This document shows positions 25,287 to 35,499 of a stretch of 64,000 nucleotides of DNA, in pieces. Each line of letters begins with the position of its first letter. Position 1 is the stretch's first letter. The DNA comes from Timema cristinae (Eukaryota; Arthropoda; Insecta; Phasmatodea; Timematidae). Made by a program: the position numbers and the translations under genes. The notes beneath the pieces were generated by a model. It worked only from the letters and a program-made list of their open reading frames with translations, ran no database searches and was not told the DNA's origin. The DNA is taken from the NCBI GenBank assembly GCA_039000515.1, contig JBCFYV010000001.1, positions 13,904,928 to 13,968,927 of the forward strand. Reading direction: 5' to 3'.

Positions 25287-25642
25287 ATGTCACTTACAAA
25301 GTTTTGTAGTGTCGTGCTGACGTTATTCTTGTATGCGCGATGTTGACGGGTTCACAAATCCCATCGATACAGGAGGGGCAGTCCGAATGCCCAATCCTGG
25401 CGGAGCATGCTAGAGAGATCGAGAATACAAACCGATTGCAAGGAAGATTATAGATTTCTTTTTGAGTGGTGACATGAAAGGAAGGACATACAAGAACTTG
25501 AACAACTTTGTTGATAACTATGGACCGAGGATGTTGGGTTCTAGCGGGTTAAGGAGGGCTGTAACTCACGTCTACAGGGGTTTGAAGAGGCACAACTTCT
25601 CAAACGTCCGTATGGAGCCGGTGAATATACCGTTTGGGTGAG
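25287..25642 (+). CDS. CPQ: CPQ exon 1 (signal peptide and N-terminal region)
   Basis: ATG at 25287. The frame shifts near 25329-25331, at the AA of GAGAATAC (25424-25425), and at TTT 25633-25635. The last yields IPFWVR, matching the family's IPHWxRG. Donor GTAAGT at 25643, phase 2. Confidence 0.8.
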
Positions 25643-28600
25643 GTAAGTTGTGATAGTGTTTTGTAAATGTAATTATATAGTCTAGTAAAGTTGCTCATAA
25701 CCACATCCCTGGGGCTGGCCCTGGTCCACAGACAAGGATACATCAAATCCTCAGGCTTAGGCCCCTTGAGCCAGGCCGAGTCTATCAACACTGGGGTTTG
25801 CTGGAGTTTTTACGTGTTAAACCGCTAACTTTTTACATGTTCAGTCTGTGTAAGCTCTTTGTTAGTTAGGATTATGTGAAGAAGGGTTTGGGTTACTACC
25901 TGAACCTATCTTTGTGGAAGATGGCCAAATGACTCGAGAACAATATTTGTGTATTTTTTTCTAGTGAAACAATTTTTTAAATAATTTTTTCTTTTTTTTT
26001 AATAAAAAGCACACTAGTGATACCCTTGTTGAAGGACACAATCTTTCCCACGGACCGCAGCCATTTTAACCTGGAGGGTGTGGGTCAGGTGTATATTTGT
26101 CTGTGCCCTGGTCTGAGATCAGCATAAGACAATCTTTATGATCACTAAACATACATTTTGATCTCCTCAAGGAGTTTTCTTATGACTCATACAGACATTG
26201 AATGTTCTAGCCATATTGATCCTGTATCCTGCTAGAAGTGTACAATCTATTGACAACACTTATGGTTGCAAGGAATGATATAACCTAGTGACAATTGTAC
26301 AATTGATCATAATTATACAACCTAGTAATAAAATGTATGATTGAACCAAATGATCCAACCTACAGGCAGAACGTATGATTGTACAGAATGATCCAACATA
26401 GTGACAGAACATATGATCAGACTGAATGATCCAGCGTAGTGACAGAAACAGATAATGATCACAGGACGAAATGATGCAATGCCCTAGTGACAGAACATAC
26501 AATCGTATGAAATGATCCAACCTAGTTACAGAATGTACGATCGTAAGAAATGATCTAACTTGTATAAGATGATTGCCTGTGGTTGCTAGAGGGCACAGTG
26601 GTAAGAAAATGAAACTTTATATGTTGCCTATCCCTGTACCCTCATTAAAGGACAAGGTCACCTATTGTTCAGGACAGGTGAATGTAGGTGTTTTCTTTGA
26701 AACAATTGACTGAACCACCAATGGCCACAGATTTGGGAGAAGACCAAAGCTTACACTGAGGCCATCAGTGAGTAAATACCTAGTCAAATATTCTCATTCT
26801 TTAGAGTTCAACTTTAATGATTCTCAGGGAGCCACACGACATGGTACTGTCAATCTCACCTCCCTTCCTGGCCCCTGAACTGTGGCTATACGCTCCTCTT
26901 AAATCTGAACTGTGGCTCTATGTTCCTCTTAACTCTGAGTTATGTCTTTACGTTCCTCTAACTCTGAACTGTGGGCTCTTAACGCTCCTCTTAACTCTGA
27001 ACTCTGGCTCTATGCTCCTTAACCTGAATTCTGGCTCTATGTTCTTCTAACACTGAATTCTGGCTCTACACTCCTCTAACCCTGAAATGTAGCTCTACCC
27101 TTCTAACCCTGAACTTGATTTGTGTGTCAGAGGCACGGAGTCTGCTACTCTACTGAAGCCACGGCTGCAGAGGTTGTCCATGGTGGGTCTAGGAGACTCT
27201 GTTGGTACCCCTGACGGACCTATACGGGCAGAAACTATTGTAGTCCGCAGCTTCAAGGAGTTGGAGGCACTCGGGGATAAGGTAAGGTGGAACATCTGGA
27301 GTATCACCTGGTGGGATCTAGTGGAGTTTCCAGGGGATTACTGTCCGACTGGGGTCTTCAGGGGATTACTGGATGACTGAGGGACTTCCGGGGATTACTG
27401 GCTGACTGGGGAGTCTCCAGCGAATTACTGGCTGACTGGAGGTATCCAGGGGATTACTGGCTGACTGGGGAGTCTCCAGCGAATTACTGTGTGACTGGAG
27501 GTATCCAGGGGATTACTGGCTGACTGGGGAGTCTCCAGCGAATTACTGTGTGACTGGGGTTCTTCAGGGATTACTGGCTGACTATGGGTCTCCAGGGGAT
27601 TATTGACTGATTAGGGGTCTCCAGGGATTAATGGCTGATTGAAGGACCTCAGGGAATTACTGTCTGATTGAAGAACTCCAGGAGATTACTGGATGGCTTA
27701 AGGTCTCTAGGGATTATTGGCTGACTCTAGTAGATTAATGTCTGATTAAAGGTCTTCATGGAACTATTGGCTGACTGGGGGGTATTCAGGGAATTAATGG
27801 CTGATTAAAGAACCTCAGGGAATTACTTTTTGATTGAAGAACTTTAGGTTACTGGCTGGCTTAAGATCTTAAGGGGATTACTGTCTGGCTGGAGGTCTTA
27901 AGGGGATTACTGGCTGATTCAAGGTCTTAAGGGGATTACTGGCTGACTTAAGGTTTTCAGGGGGTTATTGGCTGACTAGGGGGATTAATGTCTGATTGAA
28001 GGTCTCCAGGGGACTACTGGCTGACTTAGGGTCTCCCAGGGATTGCTGGCTGATTGTGGGATGCCAGGGAATCACTATTGGAATACTGACTGACTTGGTA
28101 CTTCAGCACTATAAACACACCTGTAAACTAACCTGATCACATTGCAGGCATCTGGTAAGATTGTTGTGTTCAACCAAGAGTTCATCTCGTATGACGAAAG
28201 TGTGTCGTATCGGCTCAATGGGGCCATTGCCGCAGCTAAGGCGGGGGTGTCGCCGCCCTCATACGCTCGGTGACCAACCACTCTCTGCTGACACCCCACA
28301 CAGGGCTCATGTACTACCAGAAAGGGGTCCCGAAGATCCCGGGAGCTTGCCTGGCCACAGAGCATGCAGACCTGCTTCACAGATTGTACCAGCGAGGTGA
28401 GGGACACCACCTACATCACTTCATCACTCACTTGCATCGCCACATCACTCTTGTGGTCTCATTGTTCACGTTGAACTGTCCGCAGGCAAGAAGCTTGTTA
28501 TCCAGTTGCAGATGGGGGCACACACCATTCAGAACAAGACATCAAACAATGTGGTGGCAGATCTCCCTGGTACGAGTCTCTCCGATAAGGTGGTATTGAT

Positions 28601-31600
28601 CTCTGCACACATCGACAGCTGGGACATCGGGCAAGGCGCAGTGGACGACGGAGGAGGGCTGATGATAGCGTGGGGGGCCCTGGTTGGTCTCAAGAGGCTA
28701 GGACTCAGACCTCGTAGGACCTTAAGGTGACTCAAAGCTACATCCTTGCTTCTTAGAATCCTCCTGAAGATTAATGAAATTTCACCCGTATTGGTGGGCG
28801 TGCAGATTAGGGCATCAATCTCATCTAGTCTATTTTGCTAGTCAAGGGGTTTTGAGTTTGAATTCTGGTCAGGCATACAGAGGTATTTTCTTATCTAAAA
28901 TGGAATCCGACTCTCCCTCTAAGTAAATGCGAATACACTTCTTCTAAATGCTATCTCATCTCAGATGGGTGGTACGACGAGAAGCATGTACAGTTCATCC
29001 AGCTTAGGAGTGTAGGTAGCTAACTGACAGCTACAAAATCAACTCATGTAACCTTCCTCAGTGCTCCCACGGTCTGAGGCTGTTATTATCGCAGTAAACT
29101 GGACTGCTGATGACGAGATTGAGGTTTGACTCTTGCTTGGGTGTACTGAGGTTTATTTTCCAAAATAGTTTTTTCTCTCTACCTCCATACAAATATGAGT
29201 ACACTTCCTCCAAATATATCTTACTAGAACCCTTTGAATTGTTTGTCACTTTTGGCTGTCAAAACTTTCACAGCAAATAATTTGTTTTAAATTATGTTTT
29301 TAAGTTAAGCGTTATAACATTATTGAAACACAAACTTTTGAAAATAACTTTTTGGATGTTTCTTTTTTGTGGAAAAAGCATCTGTGGTCCACTTAAAAAG
29401 GCTTTAAAAACTAGAATTTTTAAAAAGTTGCGCTCTCTTCATAAATCAAGATGGCCAACCAGACAAAATGAGGGTGGTTGATGACGTCATACAAACCATC
29501 TTTGGTTATGTTTGTGCGCATCTGTTTACAAAATAAAAATTATGTATTTTATATTGGCCAGTTACAATAAGATAAGAGTATGAATGTAATACTATTTTTT
29601 AATTTATTATTTCATACACTAAAATATCTCTTGTTGCCACAACTGCGAAACAAAAAACAGAATTTCTTAATTAATATTTTTTTCTATTTCATTAAGTTTA
29701 GAAAAATACAGTTATACAGTAACTCTTAAGAAAGTATTATTAGAAACTATTGCACCATCGTTCCTTGGTCCAAAGAAATAGACAACATAGCAAAGTAATC
29801 TACTCACCATGATCGCCCTATTTGACCAGCAATGTAACACGCTCAACACCGCCGGTCCCACACGTCAACACTGAGCTGCAAACTAAGCGTTCCCAAGGCC
29901 TGCCACCAGGAGGTGCTAGCATCGGCGGAACCAGGGAAAAGGTTCCACAGTTACGGAGATAGATGGAGATGCTTCGATAATTGTTTGTGACTTCTCCAAT
30001 TTTCTCCATCCATACAGTGTGTGTGTTATCCCCACGGGATTCCTAAACTCCCACCCTTTGGGGATAGCATATATTATTATTATTATTATTATTATTAGCA
30101 CCGCGTCTTACTACCCATTCCGGTTATACGCACTTACGCTAATGTGTAATGGTAGGGTGATTGTGAGATGAAATGGAGGACCTACAGTTTAACGTGGAAT
30201 CCGAACCACGGTGGAGGCCTGGCATTCCCCACATTCACAAGATGTCTTGTCAGAGGTGAAGGAAGAGTTTGGTAATCAGATAAATCTTTGCCGGAACCAA
30301 GGATTGAACCCCGGCCGCCAGCATAGAAGTCTGACACCTTACCCCTAGACCACCAGGTCACCGATAGCATATAAAATGTCATTCGGCCAAGTAAAGAGCT
30401 ATCTTGGGACTTGTTCGTTTTGAAATAGTGGAAGTAATTATTAAACTTAAATTTATATTTTTCAAAATTCTTTTTGGACATATTATTCAAAATTTTAAAT
30501 AACACTTGTTAAGATTCTTTGTTGGAAGACTTGATAGGATATGATAATATTTTTCCAAAGACTTTGATGTTAAAATAGACTACTAAACTTTAACTTTGTT
30601 ATTTGGTTATATTTAAGGAGAATATTTTGCCAAAGATTCTAAAGTTGAAATATACTTTTATAACTTTCATGTTTCTTGTTTGAGAATAGTTTTCCAAATA
30701 CTTTAAAATGGAAATATACTTCTAAACTTTCATTATCATGATTGATAGCCTTTGAAGGAAAATAAGTTAGCAAAGACTCTATATAACATGGAGATATATT
30801 TCAATACAAACTTTACTATAATACAAGATTTGTTTAGGATGATTGCAAATTATAATAAATGAGTTAGACCATTATGCCAAGTTTTACATGCACTTATTAT
30901 TTGCCGCTTAGGCTCTTAAATTAATATTCTTTTGTCAAAGTAAGTTCCAGAAAGTTATGGAAACTTTAAATAGTTCTAGTTATGTTTGAGACTTGTCAAG
31001 GGACATATATTTTTTATTTTGAAGGTTTCTTGCACATATAGCTTGGTTTATGGAAAAGGTTAGGAGTGCATCTTAAGTTTGTGTTAACCTTGGTCTTATT
31101 TCAAATTAGTAGGATTTAATTCTTTGATTATTAGTTCCTTTTATTGTTGTTGGCCCCTGGGCAAATAATTTATTTCGGATATAATATTGATTTAGTTTAT
31201 TCATAATATGTATAGCCTCCAAATATATGTGTGCAGATAACTTCAAATCTAGTAACTAAACTTTTAATGCATAGTTTATATAGTTACCATGATTAACTTA
31301 AATTATAATATAAAGTAAAACTTAATTATTAACTTAGGTGTACTTAGGATTTTTTCCTTGAACATAGAATCTTTTTTATGTATTTAAATATCAATTTCTT
31401 GGACGAAGGATTTAAAATATTATTATTTGTTGTAACAATAACTAATGCTTAAAATTTAAACATCACATTTATCATCTACTTTAATTTTGGCATCCCTGTC
31501 TTTTCTTATATATAAACATTCTAAGGTATGAAAATGCATCACTTCTACTGTAAACTAATGAGGACGGCAGTTATTTAATTTATGCAACCAGGTGGGTTGC

Positions 31601-33163
31601 AAGTCGCTGAGTAACAATCATTTGTTCTCAGATCATTTTTACTCTGTTCGACTCATGCACTCAACTCTGATTATTTTGTTTTTTTGGTTACATTTTGCAC
31701 CTTCAAGTTATTTAGGATTAGGAAGGAGGTGGCAGTCTTATCACCATTTTTGATTGATAATCTATTATTATTAATAAAATAATTATTCCCACATTAGTGA
31801 CTTTCATTTGCAATCAAAATCATTTGATAGCTGTCAATTACCACCGCTCCTATTCTGGATAGACTGTACATAATAGTTGATGGTGTTTGAACTCAACAAT
31901 CTTAGGGTACAATAGTTAAACTTGTTGGCAACTTTAACCATATAATCTGAGGGTACAGGATGTAGAGGGCAGATTTTAAAAAGCTGATAAAGTAGTTTAA
32001 GTGAAGCAGATTGTAGTGCATTATGGATGTGTCGACAGAGTAGCCATGTTCACGGGAGAGGAGTTTGGCACCTTGGGCTCCAACCAGTATTACCGCGACC
32101 ACGCAGCCGAGCTGAGGGACTTTGTGTTTGCGCTCGAGTCCGATGAAGGGGTGTTTTCACCGCGTGGTCTGGGGTTCACAGGCTCCGAACAGGCGCAGTG
32201 CATTCTTCGACATATGCTGCAGTGAGTTTCACATCACATGTTCAGTAGTGTATATACCAATTGTAACAATTGCTTCATACCAAACAGAGCCACTAGAGGG
32301 AAAATTAACAAAAGGCTGACCCGCACTGCTGGTAACATGGTCTAAGACACCACTCTCGCAATAGACTCAACTGCCGATGACAGGCATACTGGTGTTAAAA
32401 TCTTACTTGGGTGTATTGAAGGTGGTTTTTCCTAGATAGTTTCCCACTCATCGCCATGCAAATGAGAGTACACTTCCTCTAAATTCAACATCCTTTCTCC
32501 TTGATATATTAGTATAGCTAATACATTATCCGTACAACCCAAACCGATATTAAGATGTGGTGCTAAAAGAAATATAATATTTTAGTAAAATATTTATTTT
32601 AATATGCACTAATTTACAAATGTATAATAGTTTTAAGTGAAGCTTAAATTATTCCCTAACTTTATGTTCTCATAAGTTTTAGCTTTGATATGAAAATGAA
32701 TTGGTTACATTGAAACAATGCTGTGATAATGGGCACATTCTCTTTCCTTTGATCCTATAAGTGTGCCTGCCATCAGACACTAAAAGTGATTATGTTATTG
32801 TTGCTATGACCTCATATAGAAGTGTGCCTTCCACTAGGCACTATGAGAGTGCTTATGTCCTTGTTGCTCTGCAGGCTGATGACACCATTGAACGCCACAG
32901 CGTTGGAGGTCCCTATGCTTGGAGGCCCGGACCTGGACATACTTGTTGCCCAAGGTGTTCCCTCAGCCTGCCTGCTGACACGCAACCAGCAGTATTTCAC
33001 AGTTCACCACACCTCTGCAGACAGTATCGCCGTGCTGGACACAGCAGAGCTGGATCAAGCTGCAGCCTTCTGGGCTGTGCTTGCCTTTGTTCTGGGAGAC
33101 CTCTCCTTTGAGGTGCCTCGAGACATTACAGCCAGGGTGGAGCCAGGAATGTCGAGGCTCTAG
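25287..33163 (+). CDS. CPQ: Carboxypeptidase Q (M28 zinc dipeptidase), complete six-exon gene
   Basis: Carboxypeptidase Q is a secreted/lysosomal di-zinc M28 peptidase that cleaves dipeptides. Exons are 25287-25642, 27131-27281, 28148-28396, 28486-28726, 32039-32221 and 32875-33163, all with GT..AG borders and matching phases. The predicted protein is ~490 residues (human ~472). Visible landmarks are a signal-like start [39 protein letters not shown] and [36 protein letters not shown], then the zinc and catalytic set: [32 protein letters not shown] and HHTSADS. Four single bases appear to be missing (near 25330, 25424, 25634 and 28245). The first is least certain, because an in-frame ATG at 25340 could start a version without a signal peptide. 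No substitution stop and no lost catalytic residue was seen. Confidence 0.9.
26265..26560. repeat. Degenerate ~33-bp tandem repeat in CPQ intron 1
   Basis: Recurring words: aatgatccaacctagtgacagaa and catatgatcgta. About nine variable units. Confidence 0.8.
26870..27115 (+). repeat. ~30-bp minisatellite just before CPQ exon 2
   Basis: Unit: ctgaactgtggctctatgttcctcttaact. About eight variable units, ending some 15 bp before the acceptor. Confidence 0.88.
27131..27281 (+). CDS. CPQ: CPQ exon 2
   Basis: Acceptor TGTGTCAG ends at 27130 and donor GTAAGG starts at 27282. Encodes [28 protein letters not shown] and [12 protein letters not shown], a clear match to the CPQ N-terminal half. Confidence 0.9.
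27305..28080 (+). repeat. ~30-33-bp minisatellite filling CPQ intron 2
   Basis: Recurring unit of the form ggggattactggctgactgg plus ggtctccag. About 24 variable units, some with higher-order pairs. It occupies nearly the whole intron between exons 2 and 3. Confidence 0.9.
28148..28396 (+). CDS. CPQ: CPQ exon 3, one apparent missing G
   Basis: Acceptor CATTGCAG ends at 28147 and donor GTGAGG starts at 28397. Encodes [11 protein letters not shown] and AAAKAG, then needs one G in the run 28243-28247 to read [19 protein letters not shown] and VPKIPGAC. Confidence 0.88.
28486..28726 (+). CDS. CPQ: CPQ exon 4 (first zinc ligands)
   Basis: Acceptor GTCCGCAG ends at 28485 and donor GTGACT starts at 28727 (phase 2). 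Encodes [10 protein letters not shown] and [20 protein letters not shown]. The His and Asp are the M28 metal ligands. Confidence 0.92.
28780..28965 (+). mobile_element. SINE family C remnant
   Basis: Head acccgtattggtgggcgtgc, B-box-like gagtttgaattctggtcagg, and body gactctccctctaagtaaatgcg. Confidence 0.6.
29058..29235 (+). mobile_element. SINE family C remnant
   Basis: Contains cagtaaactggactgctgatgac, a degraded B box, and body ctacctccatacaaatatgagtacacttcc. The copy is 5'-damaged. Confidence 0.6.
30074..30362 (-). mobile_element. tRNA-derived SINE, family B, full length
   Basis: Reverse-oriented: (ATT)n tail, gcaccgcgtcttactacccattc, body, and the tRNA head ending cccctagaccaccaggtcacc. 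The target-site duplication GATAGCATATA is at 30063-30073 and 30363-30373. It lies in CPQ intron 4. Confidence 0.93.
30545..30840. repeat. Degenerate ~75-bp tandem repeat in CPQ intron 4
   Basis: Four diverged units share tttgccaaagactttaaa, tggaaatatacttctaaactttca and gagaata. Confidence 0.6.
30841..32038. other. AT-rich remainder of CPQ intron 4
   Basis: No exon, RNA gene or transposon domain was recognised. Confidence 0.45.
32039..32221 (+). CDS. CPQ: CPQ exon 5 (catalytic Glu)
   Basis: Acceptor GTCGACAG ends at 32038 and donor GTGAGT starts at 32222 (phase 2). Encodes [18 protein letters not shown] with the catalytic E-E pair, and [20 protein letters not shown] with the metal-binding Asp. 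Confidence 0.92.
32318..32570 (+). mobile_element. tRNA-derived SINE, family C (old)
   Basis: Head acccgcactgctggtaacatgg with tctaagacacc, body gtttcccactcatcgccatgc, and tail acaacccaaaccgatattaag with atgtggtgctaaa. It lies in CPQ intron 5. Confidence 0.8.
32875..33163 (+). CDS. CPQ: CPQ exon 6 and stop
   Basis: Acceptor TCTGCAG ends at 32874. Encodes [20 protein letters not shown] and [16 protein letters not shown], where the HH motif carries the last zinc ligand, then [12 protein letters not shown]. Stop TAG at 33161-33163 lies in the first unit of a ~30-bp tandem repeat. Confidence 0.92.
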
Positions 33164-33245
33164 GGAGGCAAGGACATTGAAGCTATAGGGAGACAAGGAT
33201 ATCGAGGCTCTAGGGAGGCAGGTACGTTGAGGCTCTAGGGACAAG
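33145..33245 (+). repeat. ~30-bp repeat spanning the CPQ stop codon
   Basis: Unit: tcgaggctctagggaggcaaggacat. About four copies; the first contains the coding GMSRL and the TAG stop. Confidence 0.85.
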
Positions 33246-33339
33246 TAACTTCATTCAGTAAAGGTACACCCTAATTTGTTCATATGTCAAGGCATGTTCA
33301 GCTGTCACTTTTGATAGATATTATCAATACTTATAAAAT

Positions 33340-33551
33340 TACAATAATAATAAAAATAATAAATAATAATGATAAAATATAATAATAAAAATAATAATAC
33401 TGGTACTAATAAAATATAATAAAAAATAATAATAAAAAGAACAATAATGATAATGATAAAAATCATGATAAAAATAATAATAATAATAAAATAATAAATA
33501 TAATAATAATAAAAAATAAAATAATAATAAATAAAATAATAAATAATAAAA

Positions 33552-33598
<47 letters not shown>
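33340..33598. repeat. TAA-rich microsatellite and (GAT)n array
   Basis: Irregular (AAT/AAAT)n from about 33340 to 33550, then roughly 15 GAT triplets to 33598. Confidence 0.95.
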
Positions 33599-33721
33599 AT
33601 GGTAACATGTTATCGATTTTGCCCATGAGAAGATTTATTTTGTTTTCTAAAAGATTTCCCAAATTTCCATTTAAAAAAAATCAACTTATAAGTAATTAAA
33701 ACTTTTTACTCTACTACCTTA

Positions 33722-33955
33722 TCATGGGTTTTTGAACCCTGGCCTCTTGAGACTAAAAGTCCCAGTAGCTGGTACCATCAACCCCAACAAGAACTTTATT
33801 CTGGAATGCACAGGGCCGCGGTTCACCAACAAGACTCCAGAACACAACAGTGAAAGGGAAAAAATCAACTTTAACAGCTCTAAACAGGAATTGAACCAGG
33901 GACTCCGAAGATCGAGAGGGAGACTACCAACTAAGCTAAGGATAGTATTTGTATA
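33722..33955 (-). mobile_element. Putative tRNA-derived SINE of a different family
   Basis: The reverse strand begins tccttagcttagttggtagtc (A-box-like) and has ccctggttcaattcctg (B-box-like). The body includes the motif ggtgaaccgcggccctgtgc. It shares no tail with families A-C, and no clear target duplication was found. Confidence 0.55.
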
Positions 33956-34345
33956 TTTGTGCATGCCTTGTTACCATAGCAATGTAACATGTAAATTATA
34001 TCTTGTTACCATAGCAATGTAACATGAGAATAATGGGTTATTACCTTAGTGATGTAACATGTGAATTATGGCTTGTTACCATAGAAATGTAACATGTGAA
34101 ATATGGGTTATTACAATAGTGATGTAACATGTGAATTATGGCTTGTTACCATAGAAATGTAACATGTGAAATATGTCCTGTTACCATAGCAATGTAACAG
34201 ATTAATTATGGTTTGTTATCAAAGCAATGTAACATGAATTATGTATTATTACCATAGCAATGTAACTTGTGAATTATGTCTTGTTACCTTAGCAATGTAA
34301 ACATGTCAACCATGGCTTGTTACCATAACAATGTAACATGTGAAT
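33950..34345 (+). repeat. ~36-bp minisatellite
   Basis: Unit: ttgttaccatagcaatgtaacatgtgaattatggc. About 11 units. Confidence 0.93.
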
Positions 34346-34464
34346 AGTGGTTGAGAACCTTTATATGAAGCTCTGGAATGTTCAATTTGACCACCAGGAG
34401 CAGCACTTGCCGTTGGAGTATGGGAGAACCAGTTTCACCCAAATTTTTAAGATTAAGCTCCGAT

Positions 34465-35035
34465 TAAAAATTGAAATTGTCTCTTATGGTTGGTATTTGT
34501 TATAAAGTTTTATTGTGGTATTTTATAGACATGCTCCCAATTGAGATTGTCTCTTATGGTTGGTATTTGTTATAAAGTTTTACTGTGGTGTTTTATAGAC
34601 ATGCTCCCAATTGAGATTGTCTCTTATGGTTGGTATTTGTTATAAAGTTTTACTGTGGTGTTTTATAGACATGCTCCCAATTGAGATTGTCTCTTATGGT
34701 TGGTATTTGTTATAAAGTTTTACTGTGGTATTTTATAGACATGCTCCCAATTGAGATTGTCTCTTATGGTTGGTATTTGTTATAAAGTTTTACTGTGGTA
34801 TTTTATAGACATGCTCCCAATTGAGATTGTCTCTTATGGTTGGTATTTGTTATAAAGTTTTACTGTGGTGTTTTATAGACATGCTCCCAATTGAGATTGT
34901 CTCTTATGGTTGGTATTTGTTATAAAGTTTTACTGTGGTATTTTATAGACATGCTCCCAATTGAGATTGTCTCTTATGGTTGGTATTTGTTATAAAGTTT
35001 TACTGTGGTATTTTATAGACATGCTCCCAATTGAA
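34465..35035 (+). repeat. 70-bp minisatellite, 8 nearly identical units
   Basis: Unit: aattgagattgtctcttatg, gttggtatttgttataaag, ttttactgtggtattttata, gacatgctccc. Units differ mainly at one A/G (tggtatttt/tggtgtttt), so the expansion is recent. Confidence 0.97.
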
Positions 35036-35379
35036 ATTTTCGATGAGCTTCTTTCTCCCTATTCTGCCAGCACCCCTAAGCTCACAAACCCACATTTGGT
35101 TTTAACTCTGGTAGTAGCAATAATTCTTTCCAAATAAATATTGTTTAGTTATAGATTTTTATTCCTTAATTATTTTTTAAAACTATTTAATTAATCATTT
35201 ATCCTTGTTATACAACCCATTTTATATTAAGATGTACATAAGCTATAATAATTACATAATGTGATATTACACTTTTTGTTGTTTAATAATTATTTATTTA
35301 TTTATAATTTATTATTGTAAAACTAAATTCCATTCCACTTTTATTCCTGAAGCCAACATTGGCACTATTTGGGTGGTTA

Positions 35380-35480
35380 GCACTGGATTCTTTTCTAAGA
35401 ATGAGGACTGACTCTGAGCACAGGAACGATACAATCCAAGCCAAAGGTCCCGAGTTTGATTCCCATGTCTGGATGTCATT
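35380..35480 (+). other. tRNA-like sequence, possible SINE head
   Basis: Begins ggtggttagcactggattc (A-box-like) and ends ggtcccgagtttgattcccat (B-box-like), with a longer than normal middle region. Confidence 0.3.
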
Positions 35481-35499
35481 TTTCATTGTAATTACATAT

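Noticed and set aside
25287..33163. CPQ as a pseudogene because of several frame breaks
   Set aside because: All breaks are one-base homopolymer losses. Splice sites, zinc ligands and the catalytic Glu are intact, and unrelated neighbouring genes show the same kind of break.
33339..33662. His/Tyr-rich 107-codon reverse frame
   Set aside because: Translation of the GAT and TAA microsatellites.
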